A stretch of 64,000 bases of DNA, taken from the NCBI GenBank assembly GCA_965649825.1, contig OZ287695.1, forward strand, positions 1,240,001 through 1,304,000, in the 5' to 3' direction. Source of the DNA: Penicillus capitatus (Eukaryota; Chlorophyta). Each line of letters begins with the position of its first letter. Position 1 is the first letter of the stretch. This document shows, piece by piece, positions 20,559 to 32,553 of this stretch. A program made the position numbers and the translations under genes. A model generated the notes under the pieces. That model saw only the letters and a program-made list of their open reading frames with translations, had not been told where the DNA came from and did no database searches.

Positions 20559-23500
20559 ATGTCATCGAAAGTGCGAATCGAGCAGTTCTGTCGTCGGCTG
20601 CTGAGACTCTACGCGACGTGGAAAGTGAGGACAATACTCGAGACAGCAACGATGAACGCTGGTGTCGAAACAGGACCAGCGAGAAGGTGCCTGGAAGAAT
20701 GTCACCTCTCTTGCTGTCCTCTACGGTGTCAAACCCGACGCCTTGCTCTACCTCAAATCCATCTCGCTTCAGCTGTGGCTCTTTGGACTAGAGATTCCTG
20801 GTGGGCGCTGTTCATCGCGTGTTTCGCAAAAGTGTGACGTGACGTGTGTCTGTTAGACTCGCTGATTGTTTTCGGAAAAGAGACCATCCATATTGTCACC
20901 AGTCAGAAAAAGAGTGAGAACACTAGATCTTGGTCTTGCTCAAGTTGGAGAAATGTGTGACAGTTGATCAGCTTCAAGAAGTGGCAGAGACTTGTTTAAG
21001 GGAGACCAAGATCAAACTCGAATTTGTGCAGCGTCCCAAGTACTCCGATAATGCGGACTACCTGAACAAAACGCTGGACTTTATCCGATCTCCAGCCGAT
21101 TCTTATTGTTTGGGCATCCTGCACAAAGAGAAGCATTCTGGCAAATTGGCTGATGATTGGACATCTGCCCTCAATCAGATGCAAGACAAGACTGTTGATG
21201 TGAGCTCCGCCGTCGGTGCTCTCTTAGCATGCAAGGAAGACGAAGAGGTGGTGCTGATCAAGAAGGCGGCTTATCTGGCATGCCGCGTGTGCGTGGAGTT
21301 TGTGGTGAAGAAATTGGAACGCTGTATGGAAGAGAATCTCAACATAAAACACTCTGAACTGTCGAGAGAGATCGAAAAGGTTGTCGACGACCCACGAAAG
21401 AACGGAATCAAATTGCTGCCAGAGAACTGTGACGTTGCTTTCGAACCTCTTTTCCAGAGTGGCGGCAACTACGATATCAAGCTTGGTATGCCGTCGGATG
21501 ACAGAACGCTTAAGGAAGGCTGCATCGTGATGCTGCTGGGTGCACGTTATGATTCCTACTGCGCCGCCGTCGGCCGTTGTTTCTACGTTGATGCTCCGCC
21601 GAGAGTCAAGGATGAGTACAATGCCCTCCTGGCTGCAGAAGAGGCTGGTATTCGGGCCATGAAAGCAGGGACACCTCTGAAGGCTGTGCGAGAAGCGATC
21701 GTCCGTTTGCTGAACGAACGAAACATGGGACATCTGGCAGAGAAGCTAAGCAAGTCCGTCGGTTATCTAATGGGTACTGAGCTGCGCGACAATTACTATA
21801 ATCTTAACGATAAGAACAAGCGCATCATCAAGCCACGCATGGTCTTTCACATTTCCTTGATGGTGCAAGGACTGGAATGGGAAAACGAGGAGATGAATAA
21901 GCGCCAGCCCTATGTTCTCTTCCTCATGGACACAGTGGCCATTGCAGAGAACGGACAGGAGGTAGAAGTACTGACGGCATTATGCAAGAAAGAGTGGTCC
22001 GATGTGTCTTACTATAACGAGCGGGATGTCGAAGAGGAAGGCAAAGCCTCTCCACAGCATAACCCTGTCATCCTGGAGCACCGTCTGCGTCGAAAAGACG
22101 GAAGGTCCGAGGATGAACACCTTAAAGAGAATCACAGGAAGGCTGTCCAGAGCGAACTGGAAGAAGTCAAGAACAAAGAGACACTGGAGAGGTTGACAGG
22201 AGTGGCCCCTCTCTCGCGTTCCCGCAAAGTCAGAGGACGCAGCATCTTCGATGTGGAATCGTACACGCATATTCGCGACATTCCTCCTGGGAAAGCCCGT
22301 TTGCCGCTTGTACAGATTGACAGAGAGAGGGAGTGTGTCCTTCTGCCTCTCTTTGGACTGGTCGTTCCGTTTCATGTGATGGTGATTCGTAACATTATTA
22401 GTCAAACCGATGGCGAACGTGCTTACATCCGAGTCAATTTCAACTTCGGAGGAAGCTATGAGCCCAGTGCACGTCTGCCTCAGATCGCACTCTTAAAGGA
22501 ACTCTCTTTCCGGACCACCAATGTACAACACGCCTCACAGGTAAGGCATCATGACTGACTGTCCGCTTTAAACATCGAGGCGTGTTCTGTGTAGACGGTG
22601 CAGGAAGTGAAGGCATTGAGGACTTATGTACTGAATCGCGATAAGGAACGCGCAGAACGGGCTACTTTAGTGACACAGGAGGAGCTCGTTCGTGGAAAGC
22701 GTGCATTCCGTTTGCCCGACATCTGGGTGCGTCCCACTCTTGGCACACAGGGGAGGAAAATGAGTGGAATCTTGGAAGCCCATCAGAACGGATTTCGCTA
22801 TTTCACTCCGAAAGGAGCACATCTGGATGTGATGTACAGGTCCGTCAGTGCTTTTCATTCGCGATCGAATTGATATCTGCATTGGACTGTCAGGAATATA
22901 CGTTTTGCTTTCTTTCAACCGGCCTTCAAAGAACTGCTGACCATTTTGCATTTCCAACTGATCGATCCGATCATGGTTGGCAAGAAAAAGACATCTTACG
23001 TGCAATTCTTCACGGAGATCAGCGACGTCGTGCACACCGTTGAAGGTGGTCGCCGTTCTGCATTTGATCCCGATGAGATCGAGGAAGAAGTCCAAGAGAA
23101 GCTCCGTGTTCAAAAGGTCGATCATATCACTTCACTTTGTTTGACAAGACGTTTATGCATTCTTTAGATCAATCACGAATTCCAGTTGTTTGCCAAACGT
23201 GTTCAGGAGCACTGGTCACGTGAGTTTGCTGAGCTGGAACTGGAATTTGATGTTCCTTTTCGTGAGATGGGCTTTTATGGAGTACCGCACAAATCTAATG
23301 TCTATATGATGCCGACCGTCAAATGCCTGGTGGAATTGACAGAGACGCCACCGACGGTTGTGCCGATCGAAGACGTGGAGATCGTCAATCTGGAACGCGT
23401 CGGATTCAATCTGAAGAATTTCGACGTGACCATCGTCTTCAAAGACTTCGATCGAGATGTTCTCAGAATCGACACGGTGCCATCGAGCTACCTGGATACA

Positions 23501-23959
23501 CTTAAGGAATGGCTGACATCGATGAAGCTAAAGTACTACGAGACCAAAATGAATCTGGCATGGCGACCCATCTTGAAGAACATCATGGATGATCCGCAGC
23601 ATTTCTTCGAGAGCGGTGGATGGAGTTTCCTAGACATGGATGCATCCGATGGCGACACCGATGATGAACAGGAACTCGATAGCGAATTTAAGCCTTCAGA
23701 GGAATCGGGTGTCGAAGAAGAGTCGATCGAAGAAGGCAGCAGTGGCAGTGCGAGTCTTGTCGATAGTGATGAGACCATCAATGAAACGGATGAAGAGGAA
23801 GAGGAAGAAGAGGAGCCGGGATTGACTTGGGATGAGCTCGAGGCCAAAGCCAGAAAAGAAGACAAACGATTCGAGCACAGCGATAGTGACAGCGAGTATC
23901 GTGCCAAGAAGAGAAAGGCGAGTTTCCGAGCCAAAGGAATGAAGAAGATGCGAATGTAA
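20559..23959 (+). CDS. SPT16: FACT complex subunit Spt16 (histone chaperone)
   Basis: Large FACT subunit, which disassembles and reassembles nucleosomes during transcription and replication. It has an aminopeptidase-like N-terminal domain (SVGYLMGTELRDNYYNLN, AYLACRVCVEFVVKKLE), a middle with YSDNADYLNKTLDFIRS, LRRKDGRSEDEHLKEN-type repeats and AYIRVNFNFGG, and a PH-like middle domain (KGAHLDVMYRNIRFAFFQP, HFQLIDPIMVGKKKT). The Spt16 core continues with FDVPFREMGFYGVPHKSNV and FFESGGWSFLDMD. The tail is acidic, then basic, as in all Spt16 proteins. At least six introns are seen, including 20625-20673 and 20914-20963; the latter ends TGTGTGACAG and restores SQKKIDQLQEVAET. Confidence 0.95.
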
Positions 23960-24070
23960 CCGTCGGCGCATGATTTCTCCATGCATGCAGGCGTGCAAGT
24001 ATCAATACGACGAACACACGAACATTTTAGCATTCGCTCTGTTTTGCGTTTTCTCGAGAGCAATCGAACG

Positions 24071-25033
24071 ATGGCGAGCAGTTCGCATACGCATGCGTCG
24101 ATGTCTACGACGACGGAGATCATAGCCGAAAGCGAAAGGGCGTTTCCGGCAGACGAAGGCTGTCCGTCGGAGGTCGGTGCTCAACCGTCGGACCCTCCGC
24201 CGAAGTATTTCGAAGAGAACGGCCTGCGATTTCGCATTCCGAGTGATGGACGCGATGACTACACACACCGTCGTATGTATGACCTCAGTGTTACGCCGCC
24301 ACAGTACGGCTTCTTCTTTCTGGACCCAATTCGACGTAATTGCTATGGTGAGCCGGATCCCAATCAGGGCCCCCTCCGTTCCAAAGAGGAAGTGCAGCGA
24401 AAGAGGGAGGAGAGACGCAGGAAACGCGAGGCGAAGCGGAAAAGGAGAGATGCCCCGGGTGAACGGATTTATATACCCGATATCGAACCGGACGAACAGG
24501 GACTCGTGATGGGCTTGCCTTACTCCTACGGTTACCTAATCGATCCACCGCCCACCTTCGATATCAACACCAAACTGCGCAAACGACGACCACAACGACC
24601 GCCGCCACTTGAACCAGAGCTGAATTCAGAACCAGAATACGAGCCCATTCTGTTTGAGAGATCCAGTGATGAGGAAGAGGACGATCGGCTCGAGGAAGAG
24701 AGGATCGAGAAACAGACGTTTGAGCAATTTCTCCAGGATGATTGGCAGCCCGATAGTGACTTAGCTATGTACCATCCGTACATTCAAGATAACTGGCATA
24801 TCAATATCGATGAAGAGACCTACCGTCAGTGTCTAGCACCATTTGGCAAAGACGATTTTGAAGAAGAATCTCTGCTTGATGATGAGGCATCGAAGGAGGA
24901 GAGAGGCGTCACGAAAGATATCAAGAAACGTCGCCTCAATGATGGACAGTCCATAGGGAGCAAAGTGTTGTCGATTGCGTGGAGCATCAGCAAACGCGTC
25001 CTGAAATTGTTAACGTCACGAATGTCGAGCTAA
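24071..25033 (+). CDS. Acidic hypothetical protein
   Basis: A single open frame of 320 residues, starting MASSSHTHASMSTTT. No domain is recognised. The middle has a run of basic residues (KREERRRKREAKRKRR) that could act as a nuclear localisation signal. It is followed by PDEQGLVMGLPYSYGYLIDP and long acidic stretches (SSDEEEDDRLEEERIEK). Codon use and the absence of stops over nearly 1 kb support a real gene. It follows SPT16 in the same direction by 111 bp. The C-terminal end may continue in an unseen exon. Confidence 0.6.
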   Translation: MASSSHTHASMSTTTEIIAESERAFPADEGCPSEVGAQPSDPPPKYFEENGLRFRIPSDGRDDYTHRRMYDLSVTPPQYGFFFLDPIRRNCYGEPDPNQGPLRSKEEVQRKREERRRKREAKRKRRDAPGERIYIPDIEPDEQGLVMGLPYSYGYLIDPPPTFDINTKLRKRRPQRPPPLEPELNSEPEYEPILFERSSDEEEDDRLEEERIEKQTFEQFLQDDWQPDSDLAMYHPYIQDNWHINIDEETYRQCLAPFGKDDFEEESLLDDEASKEERGVTKDIKKRRLNDGQSIGSKVLSIAWSISKRVLKLLTSRMSS

Positions 25034-25954
25034 AGATGAGGATGGGGATGACTTGGATGTACAGGGAGGGTGGGAGGAAAGTTCTAGACAGGCATTGCAA
25101 CGGTGCTAGGGGGATGGCACGATGGTTTGAGATGATCGATCTCGGCCTTAAGTCATCGATCTTGAGGTCTTTTTTGCCGACCTGCCTGATCTGCTATCGT
25201 TCATGCATGGCCAGGCCTTATGTGCGACCATGATGTGACGTCCAAGTTTTAGCATTTGTCTTTCTCTTTTCAGATATCATCGACGTGAATTCGCATAAAG
25301 GAGACATGGGACTTGTGAGACACTCTTTTTAACAAAGATCACAGACAGATGCGTCCTTTCTCGCCCATCTCGTGCGATACGGACAGTTCTGAGCTGACAG
25401 ATCCATGCGTCATTGCGGTCATTCCTTTGCCTTTGTGCTGGTGGATGCCATTGTAAGAATCAACCCAACGATACCCGTGTTGAACAGAAAGAAAATAATG
25501 GACTGACGGTTGAAGTTCTAAGCGCAATTGAGATTTCTGACAGTTCTCTGACAGAAAGATCCGCTTCTGATCACCACAGAGAGAGACGGATACAGTTATG
25601 ACGACTAAAAAAACGTTGCATTTTAGTGTGTGCTTTAGACAGGATGACGACATCCAATCAGCTCAACGATCAAGTTGCAAACTATTCAGATCAGCTAGGA
25701 TAATTTACGTGACCTCTGGGCCTCATCTGGAAGTGTTGGCCTAAACAGTTGACTAGTATTCGGATAACAAGTCACACAGAAAGAGCAGCTGTCTCTGTAC
25801 ATGCAGTGACAGAATCAGTGTTAAGAAAGGAAAAACGTGAACAGTAAAGTGGCACATAGTAGACATCATGCAGAGAGAGGACATGAACTAAAGGTCGTAG
25901 TGCCAGACTGAATTGGATGTATGGATGGATGGTGTGTGATATCCAGGGCTCGTT
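25034..25954. other. Intergenic, no gene seen
   Basis: About 920 bp between two convergent genes. Small frames on both strands lack any recognisable feature. No RNA gene or repeat was found by eye. Confidence 0.45.
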
Positions 25955-26532
25955 TCATGGCAAATCTCCATGGTACTCTTCCTCGGGAGGTGGCTGTGGA
26001 GGGAGAGGGGGAACGATGTAGTCAGGCCCGGCTGGGTACCATTCTTCGTATCCCGTCCCATTTCTGGGGTGCCACGACCAATGACCAGTGAATCGATAGC
26101 CATCCCAACGGAAATAGATACCACCCCAAAAGAGATTGCCCTCAGAAAACCAACCGCCAGAAAGCAGTTTTGTGGAGTCCGAATAAAAAGCGCTGAAGTG
26201 ATCACTGTACTCGAGCCAGTCGCCTAGAAACGCATTTCGTGCCTGCATTTTTCGAGGCATGATTCAACGGACCTGTATAGATGCCATAGCCGTCGAGGCG
26301 CAAATTCACGTGTCCTGTCCACGTTGGCTCGCCCATAATATCGACGCCAATATCCCATATACGAACAAGGTAGATTCCTTGTGGCGGGAGAGAGTCGTAC
26401 GGAGCTGACCAAGACGAGAATACAATCTGGAGTTTCAACAAGGCGAACAAAATCAACTGAGCGACTGGAAAAGAGAACGGTCTTTAACAACGGCACCACG
26501 GAGCAAAGGTAACCAACACCTGCGCTCTTCAT
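25955..26532 (-). CDS. Small secreted protein, W-rich family member 2
   Basis: Minus-strand exons 26532-26520 (13 nt), 26464-26273 and 26223-25955 join to 157 residues, the same length as member 1. The first exon encodes MKSA plus one base. Exon 2 gives a hydrophobic leader (LILFALLKLQIVFSSWSA) and GIYLVRIWDIGVDIMGEP. Exon 3 gives GDWLEYSDHFSAFYSDSTK, LSGGWFSEGNLFWGG, FRWDGYRFTGHW and GTGYEEWYP, then a Pro-rich acidic tail. It is about two-thirds identical to member 1 by eye. Both introns are phase 1 and at the same positions as in the other three members. Confidence 0.78.
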
Positions 26533-26627
26533 TTTGTTCGCTCGGTGTGTGTCGTCAAGGCGTGAAGTGGTGCAGCAATGCGAGAAGAGTCGTTGAGAAG
26601 AGCTTATTGAATTTGAAAAGTGCTTAG

Positions 26628-27435
26628 ATGTTCAAAGCCGATCCTCGCACCACAGATAACCGCAGCAGCCAGTCCAATTTATCCGACGCTGAATGCGATA
26701 GGATAATATCGCGCCGTTCTGCAAACCGTTATGTCCTTTATCTCCGCGTCCGAAGTCGCGGAGCTATTCGTGGACATCATGCGGCGCGGATTCACACAAC
26801 AGAGAGCCCCACAGTACATTCTGCAGCAGACGAATGTCAAGGCACATCTCATATAACAACTCAACAACAGTCTGCATAACGTATCCAATCATATCGCCTT
26901 CCATGTCATCCAGTCTGGAGACCTGAACGATGGCGTTCTCTCTTCCTCCAAATTTTAAGCCCGGACGCGTAAGCAGTCGCTGTCGAAGCAGCGATTTGCA
27001 ACGCGGCTCGACGCTGGCAGTCATTGAAGAAGATTGGCGAAGTAGGTCGATCAGGTTATAGTGTTCGACGTCTTGAGGGATGCGGTGGCGACAGGCGATC
27101 ATTCGTCGCTGTGCGACATCGAGAATCGACTGCGACGCGTTTCTGTTGACGACGGAGATGGGATGGATGGTCCCGTTGACGCCGCGGATATGAACGCGTC
27201 GCGCGGTAAAGACATTTTGCAAAAGTTAGGCGTTCCATCGAGCGACATTGACCTGATGCTCACGGACCCGGACGCAAAACTCGATCCACGATTCCAGCAG
27301 TTGAGAAGGGACTTGTCGCATTTTTCGTTAGAGCAGTCATGGATGAAACACTTGTCGGAAGAGGATAGACGGAAAGGAAAATCAAAGCTCATGGCTTTGG
27401 GCTTGTCATCAAGCGACTGTGAATCGTTGTTGTAA
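26628..27435 (+). CDS. Uncertain multi-exon hypothetical gene
   Basis: The best-supported part is the last exon, 27061-27435, encoding VFDVLRDAVATGDHSSL… and DILQKLGVPSSDIDLMLTD, with an acceptor-like TTATAG just before it. Upstream frames (MFKADPRTTDNRSSQSNLSD and FISASEVAELFVDIMRRGF) look coding-like but I could not join them with confidence. A minus-strand frame at 26764-27222 competes for the same DNA. No function is assigned. Confidence 0.35.
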
Positions 27436-27741
27436 TGACAGAGACGTATGAAACCCACTCACTCTCTGTTGCTGTCTGTCTGTCCATCCTTAAGAAAACA
27501 AGACTTAAAAATCACTCACGCTGAAAATACTGCATATATGCATCAGAAGTGAAATCTGTGGTGGAAGGATTGGTATCGGGTGTGAGGGAAGGACTGTGAA
27601 TTCGGTTGTAAAAATGGACATCGACACGATGCGCGTTGTGTGAATGTTGGACAATGGGGAAAGTGACCCATCGGATCGGCAGTTTTCTTTCTTCAGCTTC
27701 TTTGAAACATCGGTCTGCCTCAGATAAGGGGCAACCGTTCT

Positions 27742-28712
27742 CTACTTCAGTGAAAGGGCAAACTCCGTGAGTCGAGTATTGAAAAGATCCGGATCCGTCA
27801 GGTAAGCAGGATGTTCTCCGTTCGTTATGATGAGCTACGAAAACAGACCGTGCACAACGTATGATGCCATCCATATCGTCGATCACCTACCTGATCGTAC
27901 TTCTCGAAGTTCCTCTTGAAGATCGGCAAGTTCTTAACGGCCGATGTATCCCGCTCTCCCACGACAGCGAATACCGACAACTGCATCAGATTCTGAAGTA
28001 CTGAGCATAGAAGACCGATCACACTTTTTTTGAGGTCTTGGCAGACGGTGCCAGACTGCCAGTGCTCACTGGAGCCACCGGGACGTAACCGTCAATCAAC
28101 TGTCCATGGCTGTTGATGAAAGGAATCGAGAAGTCTCTGCAGCCATACCTTCTCTATACACAAAACAAAAACTGGCGGCCATACCCGCTCTTAGATGGCG
28201 ACACAATGATCTTGACATCTCCCTGTACGTACTCAACGACTTCCTTAACAAAGGCTGCCGTGTTCGAGGTTGTTGCCTCTTTGCTCTTGCCGTATCCTGC
28301 ATCACACATGGAACAGAGATCTCACTCTTTTTGACAGCTTGCCTGGGAGATCCAGAGCAAAGGCCAAGATTCCTTGGTCTGCCAAATGGCTCAGTGTGCC
28401 GATGTCTTCCCACGTCTGAGAAGAGAATCTCGCTCCGTGCAGCAATATCACTGTCACATCCGTTTCTACGCACATATGTGCTTTCTTTCTCATTGGTTTG
28501 TCAAACGTCACATCACCATTCTCCACAGGCTTGTACTGTTTGCAGTAGATTTGCTGTCCGTCGACGGTAAAGTACCCGTCGTTCGGCGTTTCTGTCTCTG
28601 GCTGCGCAGACATGATTGGCAAAAAGGCGACGCCGACAAGAGAACGCAAACAAACAAAGGCCGTTATCAATGGTATCAAACAGAAATCGATTTCTCGTCG
28701 CATTCGCATCAT
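27742..28712 (-). CDS. ABHD14-like alpha/beta hydrolase, copy A
   Basis: Exons join to an ABHD14/CIB-type hydrolase: an N-terminal hydrophobic segment ([20 protein letters not shown]), then [20 protein letters not shown] and [13 protein letters not shown]. The nucleophile elbow [25 protein letters not shown], the Asp strand [12 protein letters not shown] and the His region [10 protein letters not shown] complete the Ser-Asp-His set. The intron between LPG and YGKS (28342-28297, 46 nt) has a GC donor. An extra intron ending GATGTGACAG just before VILLHG is likely, since it would join VEN directly to VILLHG, but reading through is also open. The start at MMRMRREID is the longest with an ATG, and MSAQPETE (28613) is an alternative. 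Confidence 0.8.
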
Positions 28713-28878
28713 CTGTACACTGTCAGAAACGATAGACAATGACACGGCAGTTGAGCTGACATCGTCAACACTTCCCTCAAACACATAACAACACGCTAAG
28801 CGAGCTGTCGAAAAGACGTCTATTATTTTTGCCTCTCCATGGGGTCGTCCATTCTCTTCTTTCTATTGCAGTCATTAG
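28713..28878. other. Short spacer between tandem hydrolase copies
   Basis: About 165 bp with no frame of interest. It lies between the start of copy A and the stop of copy B, both on the minus strand. Confidence 0.5.
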
Positions 28879-29632
28879 CTAAAACGTTTGTCTAAGAAAC
28901 TTGAGCGAAAGGACAAATGCTGAGAGTCTTGTGTTGAACAGTTCTGGATCCGTGAGATAAGCTGGATGTTCACCATTTGGAACGATCAGCTGAGAAAGAA
29001 TGCATTCCTTGACATGATGCACAAAGGGGATACGGGAAGGGACCTGGTCAAATCTCTCGAACTGTTTCCCGAAGATCGAGGACCTCTTCACGCCTTGTGC
29101 GTCGTTTTCACCAGCCACAGCTAATACATGCAACTGCAGCAGGTTTTTCGCCAATCCGGAGAGACAGAAATCTCACGCACGTTTTTCTGGACGTCATTGG
29201 AAGGCGCCAGACGGTTTGTACCAACTGGAGCCACAGGGACATAGCCGTCGATCTCTTCACCGTACTTATTTATGTACGGGATTGAGTATCCCCTACATCA
29301 CCCCCAACAAACTCCAGCCATCGTATTGCCTTTTCTACCCGCTCACAGAGGGCGAGACAATGACCTTAACATCTCCTTCGATACCATCCACGACGTCTTT
29401 GAGAAAGGCCGCTTTGTCGGATGTCGTGGCCTCTTTGCTTTTACCATATCCTGCTGTCCATTCCAGATCAGACGTTAACGTTGTCTCGGACCGTGCCTGG
29501 GAGATCCAGTGCGAATGCTAAGATGCCCTGGTCGGCCAAGTGGGTCAGTGTTCCGATCTCTTCCCACGTCTGAGACGAGAAGCTGGCACCATGTAACAGT
29601 ATCACCGTCACACCCGTCACTGCCCCTATCTC
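28879..29632 (-). pseudogene. ABHD14-like hydrolase, copy B, 5'-truncated
   Basis: Tandem paralogue of copy A. It keeps [77 protein letters not shown] and [13 protein letters not shown], so all catalytic positions are present. The equivalent GC-AG intron (29496-29451) is also 46 nt. The N-terminal ~50 residues of copy A have no counterpart: the frame runs into a stop (TAA at 29635-29633) before any ATG, and the divergent Eme1 start lies only about 25 bp away. The acceptor sequence seen in A (TGTGACAG) reads TGTGACGG here. Either it is a truncated pseudogene, or it has an unrecognised upstream exon beyond Eme1. Confidence 0.6.
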
Positions 29633-29660
29633 TTATGACATGTGGAGAGGGTAGCGCAAG

Positions 29661-30792
29661 ATGTCGAGGAAAGGGCACTTTCAGCAGAGAGGTTAAAAAA
29701 GCCATTGCCTAAGAGAAGAGTGCTTTACCAAGGAGACGATGCGATCATCATCGAGATTTGTCGAGAGACCGAAGAGAGTCCAGTTGCGGCGGCATTGGTC
29801 CGTGCGCTGGATCATGCAAAGAAACAGAATATATCATTCTGCTGTCATACGCAGACAACAGCAGTCCCCCTTGGACGCAAATGTATATCCTGGTTGCAAA
29901 AGGAACAACGGAAATCGCACTCAAAGACAGCGACCCACGGAATTATTCCCTATCGACTCATTCTCCTTGAAGTTTGTCTGTCTCCATCCGCGAGACGAGA
30001 TGCTGGACTGTCACCTTTAGGCAGCGGAGCTCATGGAAGAGCTCAATAAAGACAAACTACAGAGTCTGTTGCGGAGAGTTTCGAGATTTTTTCCCGATTC
30101 CAAAGTGGGATTGATCATTATCGGACTCGAAGCCTATCTGAGAATCAAGAAAACGACGATGTCTGTGCCTTACACGATGGGACAGGTGGAGGCACGGATG
30201 GTAGACATTTTCGTCAACCTTACTGGTATTGTGTACCGCATGGTGATCAATATGACAGAGGCGGCTGACCATATCATTCAGCTCACTCGTGCCTTTCTCA
30301 GAATTGCGAACAATGATTACGATGTCTCATTCCTGACAGTCTTTGGCGGATGTAAGATGACGGAAGCGATCAAGATGGTGGATCTGAACCTAAGCAGAGA
30401 ATCCCTGGAAGAGTCGCAAGACGAGATGCTCCAATGGATCAATATGTTGACGGCCGTTCCCAGCATCGGACCCAAAGATGCTCATGTAAGACATGCATGC
30501 ATTTCTCACACTTCTGTGCTCACTCTTTTCAGGGCATTGCATTGGTCTACCCGACATTCTTGTCTCTCCTAGATGCCTACGCCTCTCCTGACAGGTTCTC
30601 CGTCTCCTGCCATTTTCCATTCTAGGATGTGCGTGTGGCAGGACGGATGAGGAAAAGAGGCTGCTGGTGGCGGATATCCTGTTGCCCCCTCAAAATGATC
30701 GTCGAATAGGGGATGCCGCATCGACATCGCTATACAACTTTTTCAGCAACACAGATCCAAATGCAGCAATCCATGGAAGGAACATTTCATAA
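29661..30792 (+). CDS. EME1: Crossover junction endonuclease subunit Eme1-like
   Basis: Non-catalytic partner of Mus81 in resolving branched DNA. The ERCC4-like domain shows IIIEICRETEESPVAAALVR, SYADNSSPPWTQMYILVAKG and GLIIIGLEAYLRIKK. A helical region (MGQVEARMVDIFVNLTG) and a helix-hairpin-helix tail follow (LTAVPSIGPKDAHGIALVYP, restored by removing the intron beginning at 30487). It ends NAAIHGRNIS. The start is uncertain: ATG at 29661 works if a 41-nt intron (29692-29732) is removed to give QRGDDAIII, while the continuous upstream frame has no ATG. The whole-protein length (~330) is short for Eme1, so a longer N-terminal region may be missing or unrecognised. Confidence 0.75.
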
Positions 30793-30813
30793 CAATCCAC
30801 AATAACATTGTCA

Positions 30814-32405
30814 TCAATTTGGTGTCGCCTTTGTCTCTTGTTTCGCAAAGGGGATCAGTTCCATGCCACCCATAAAAGGGCGCAACACTTCGGGAACGAC
30901 AATGCCATCTGATGTCTGATAATTCTCAAGTATGCAGCACAAGGTGCGTTCTGTTGCCGTGAGGGTCGCGTTCAACATGTGCACATATTTCTTCTCTTGG
31001 GCAATGCCCTCCTGCTTAGCCGTGCGGATACGGGTGTCCAGTTTTCTAGACTGATAGTCCGTGCAATTGGAGCAGCTCACAAGTTCTCGATACGTCTGCG
31101 ATGCCGGAAACCACGCTTCGAGATCGTATTTCTTAGCCGCTGCATTGTTGAGATCTCCAGAGACGATGGCCACCACTCGATAAGGGATCTTCAATGCCTG
31201 ATAGAAATCTTCGGCATTCTTGATCATCTCTTCCAGGAGCTTCCATGATGCGTTATCATCTGGGGAACACACCACAAACTGCTCGACCTTCTCGAATTGA
31301 TGCACTCTAAAGATTCCCAAGGTATCGCGTCCTCGAGATCCGGCTTCTTTGCGAAAACAGGTCGAGTAGCCTAGTTGCTTAATTGGCAGCTCATCCGGTT
31401 CAACCCATCTCTTGCGGTGCATTGCGCAGAGTGTCTGCTCGGATGTGGCAATGAGATACTTATCGTCTCCCTCTCCCGTAACCTACTGGTGATCCCTTAA
31501 TCACAAGGACCATCCACCATAAGAAATAATACCTTGTACAACTCTTCGTCATACTGCTGCAGTTCGGCACACTCGGCCATAGCTTCAGTGGTCATGAAGA
31601 AGGGCGTCTGGATAATACTGTAACCGCGGCTTCGCCCAAACTGAAGAGCAAAGTTGATAAGGGCTTGATTGAGCAGGACGCCTTCATTCGTCAGGTAATA
31701 AGCACGCGATCCAGCCACACGAGATGCAGCTTCAAGATTCACGATATTGAGTTCATGGATCAGATCGAAATGGATCTTCTTGTGCACATCAGCATCGTGT
31801 TTGGCCTCTCCATACGTACGCAACAGCTCATTATTCTCCTGCGATCACTATCAGGACAAACGATCTGAGTGGACTGGCGCGAGCGGACCTCTTCTTCGCT
31901 GATAGGGACGGAATCGTGGACGAGATTGCCGATGAGATTTAGACAGGCATCTCTCGCTGTCTCTGCCTCCACGGATTCCTTTTCGGCGTCCTGGATTTCT
32001 TTCCGCATCGTTTTGGACTTCTCCTGCAGCTCAGATGTGTCTTCCTTTGCCTAGATGCGTTACATTGAGTGCTGAGTTTTCGTAGGCTTGTTCTTTACTT
32101 TGCGCATTTGGCCTATCTGTTTGTTCAGTGCATTGAATTCCTTCTTCAGCTGTTCCGTCTTGTACTGAACTGCAAAGGCAGAAATGGAGAAACTGCGTGC
32201 GTTCGGACAGGGGGTTACGGTTTCTCCATCGTTTGTCATGTTCGATAACTTGGTCCACGAGTCCCACATCTGCAAAACGCCGCCTCTGCGATTCTCGCAC
32301 GCGCTCTGGGTCGCCGCCTTTCTCTAAGAAGACAGGCATCTGTTCGTCTCTCTCCAGCAGTGACCTTCAACACTTACCCTCTCGAAAGAGATTGATATCC
32401 AACAT
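30814..32405 (-). CDS. SARS1: Seryl-tRNA synthetase, cytosolic
   Basis: Class II synthetase charging tRNA-Ser. The start [10 protein letters not shown] is typical, and the N-terminal coiled-coil arm follows over several short exons ([34 protein letters not shown]). The catalytic domain includes [39 protein letters not shown], motif 2 ([20 protein letters not shown]) and the serine-binding/motif 3 region ([31 protein letters not shown]). The basic tail [12 protein letters not shown] resembles eukaryotic cytosolic SerRS. At least four introns interrupt it. Confidence 0.94.
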
Positions 32406-32553
32406 TCTGAGAGATAGCAACACTGGATCCTTGGCGGCACGAATGGAGCCGTTTGTGGTCTGATGTGACGTGGATGCAGAAAAGGATAGGCGAATGAACG
32501 ATAGTGTCTCGTCAATTGCTGTTTAAATAACGAAATGCGTCGTGTTTTAGGAG

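Noticed and set aside
26764-27222. 152-codon minus-strand gene
   Set aside because: No recognised motif and it overlaps a plus-strand exon with better coding character; kept only as an ambiguity in the uncertain gene entry.
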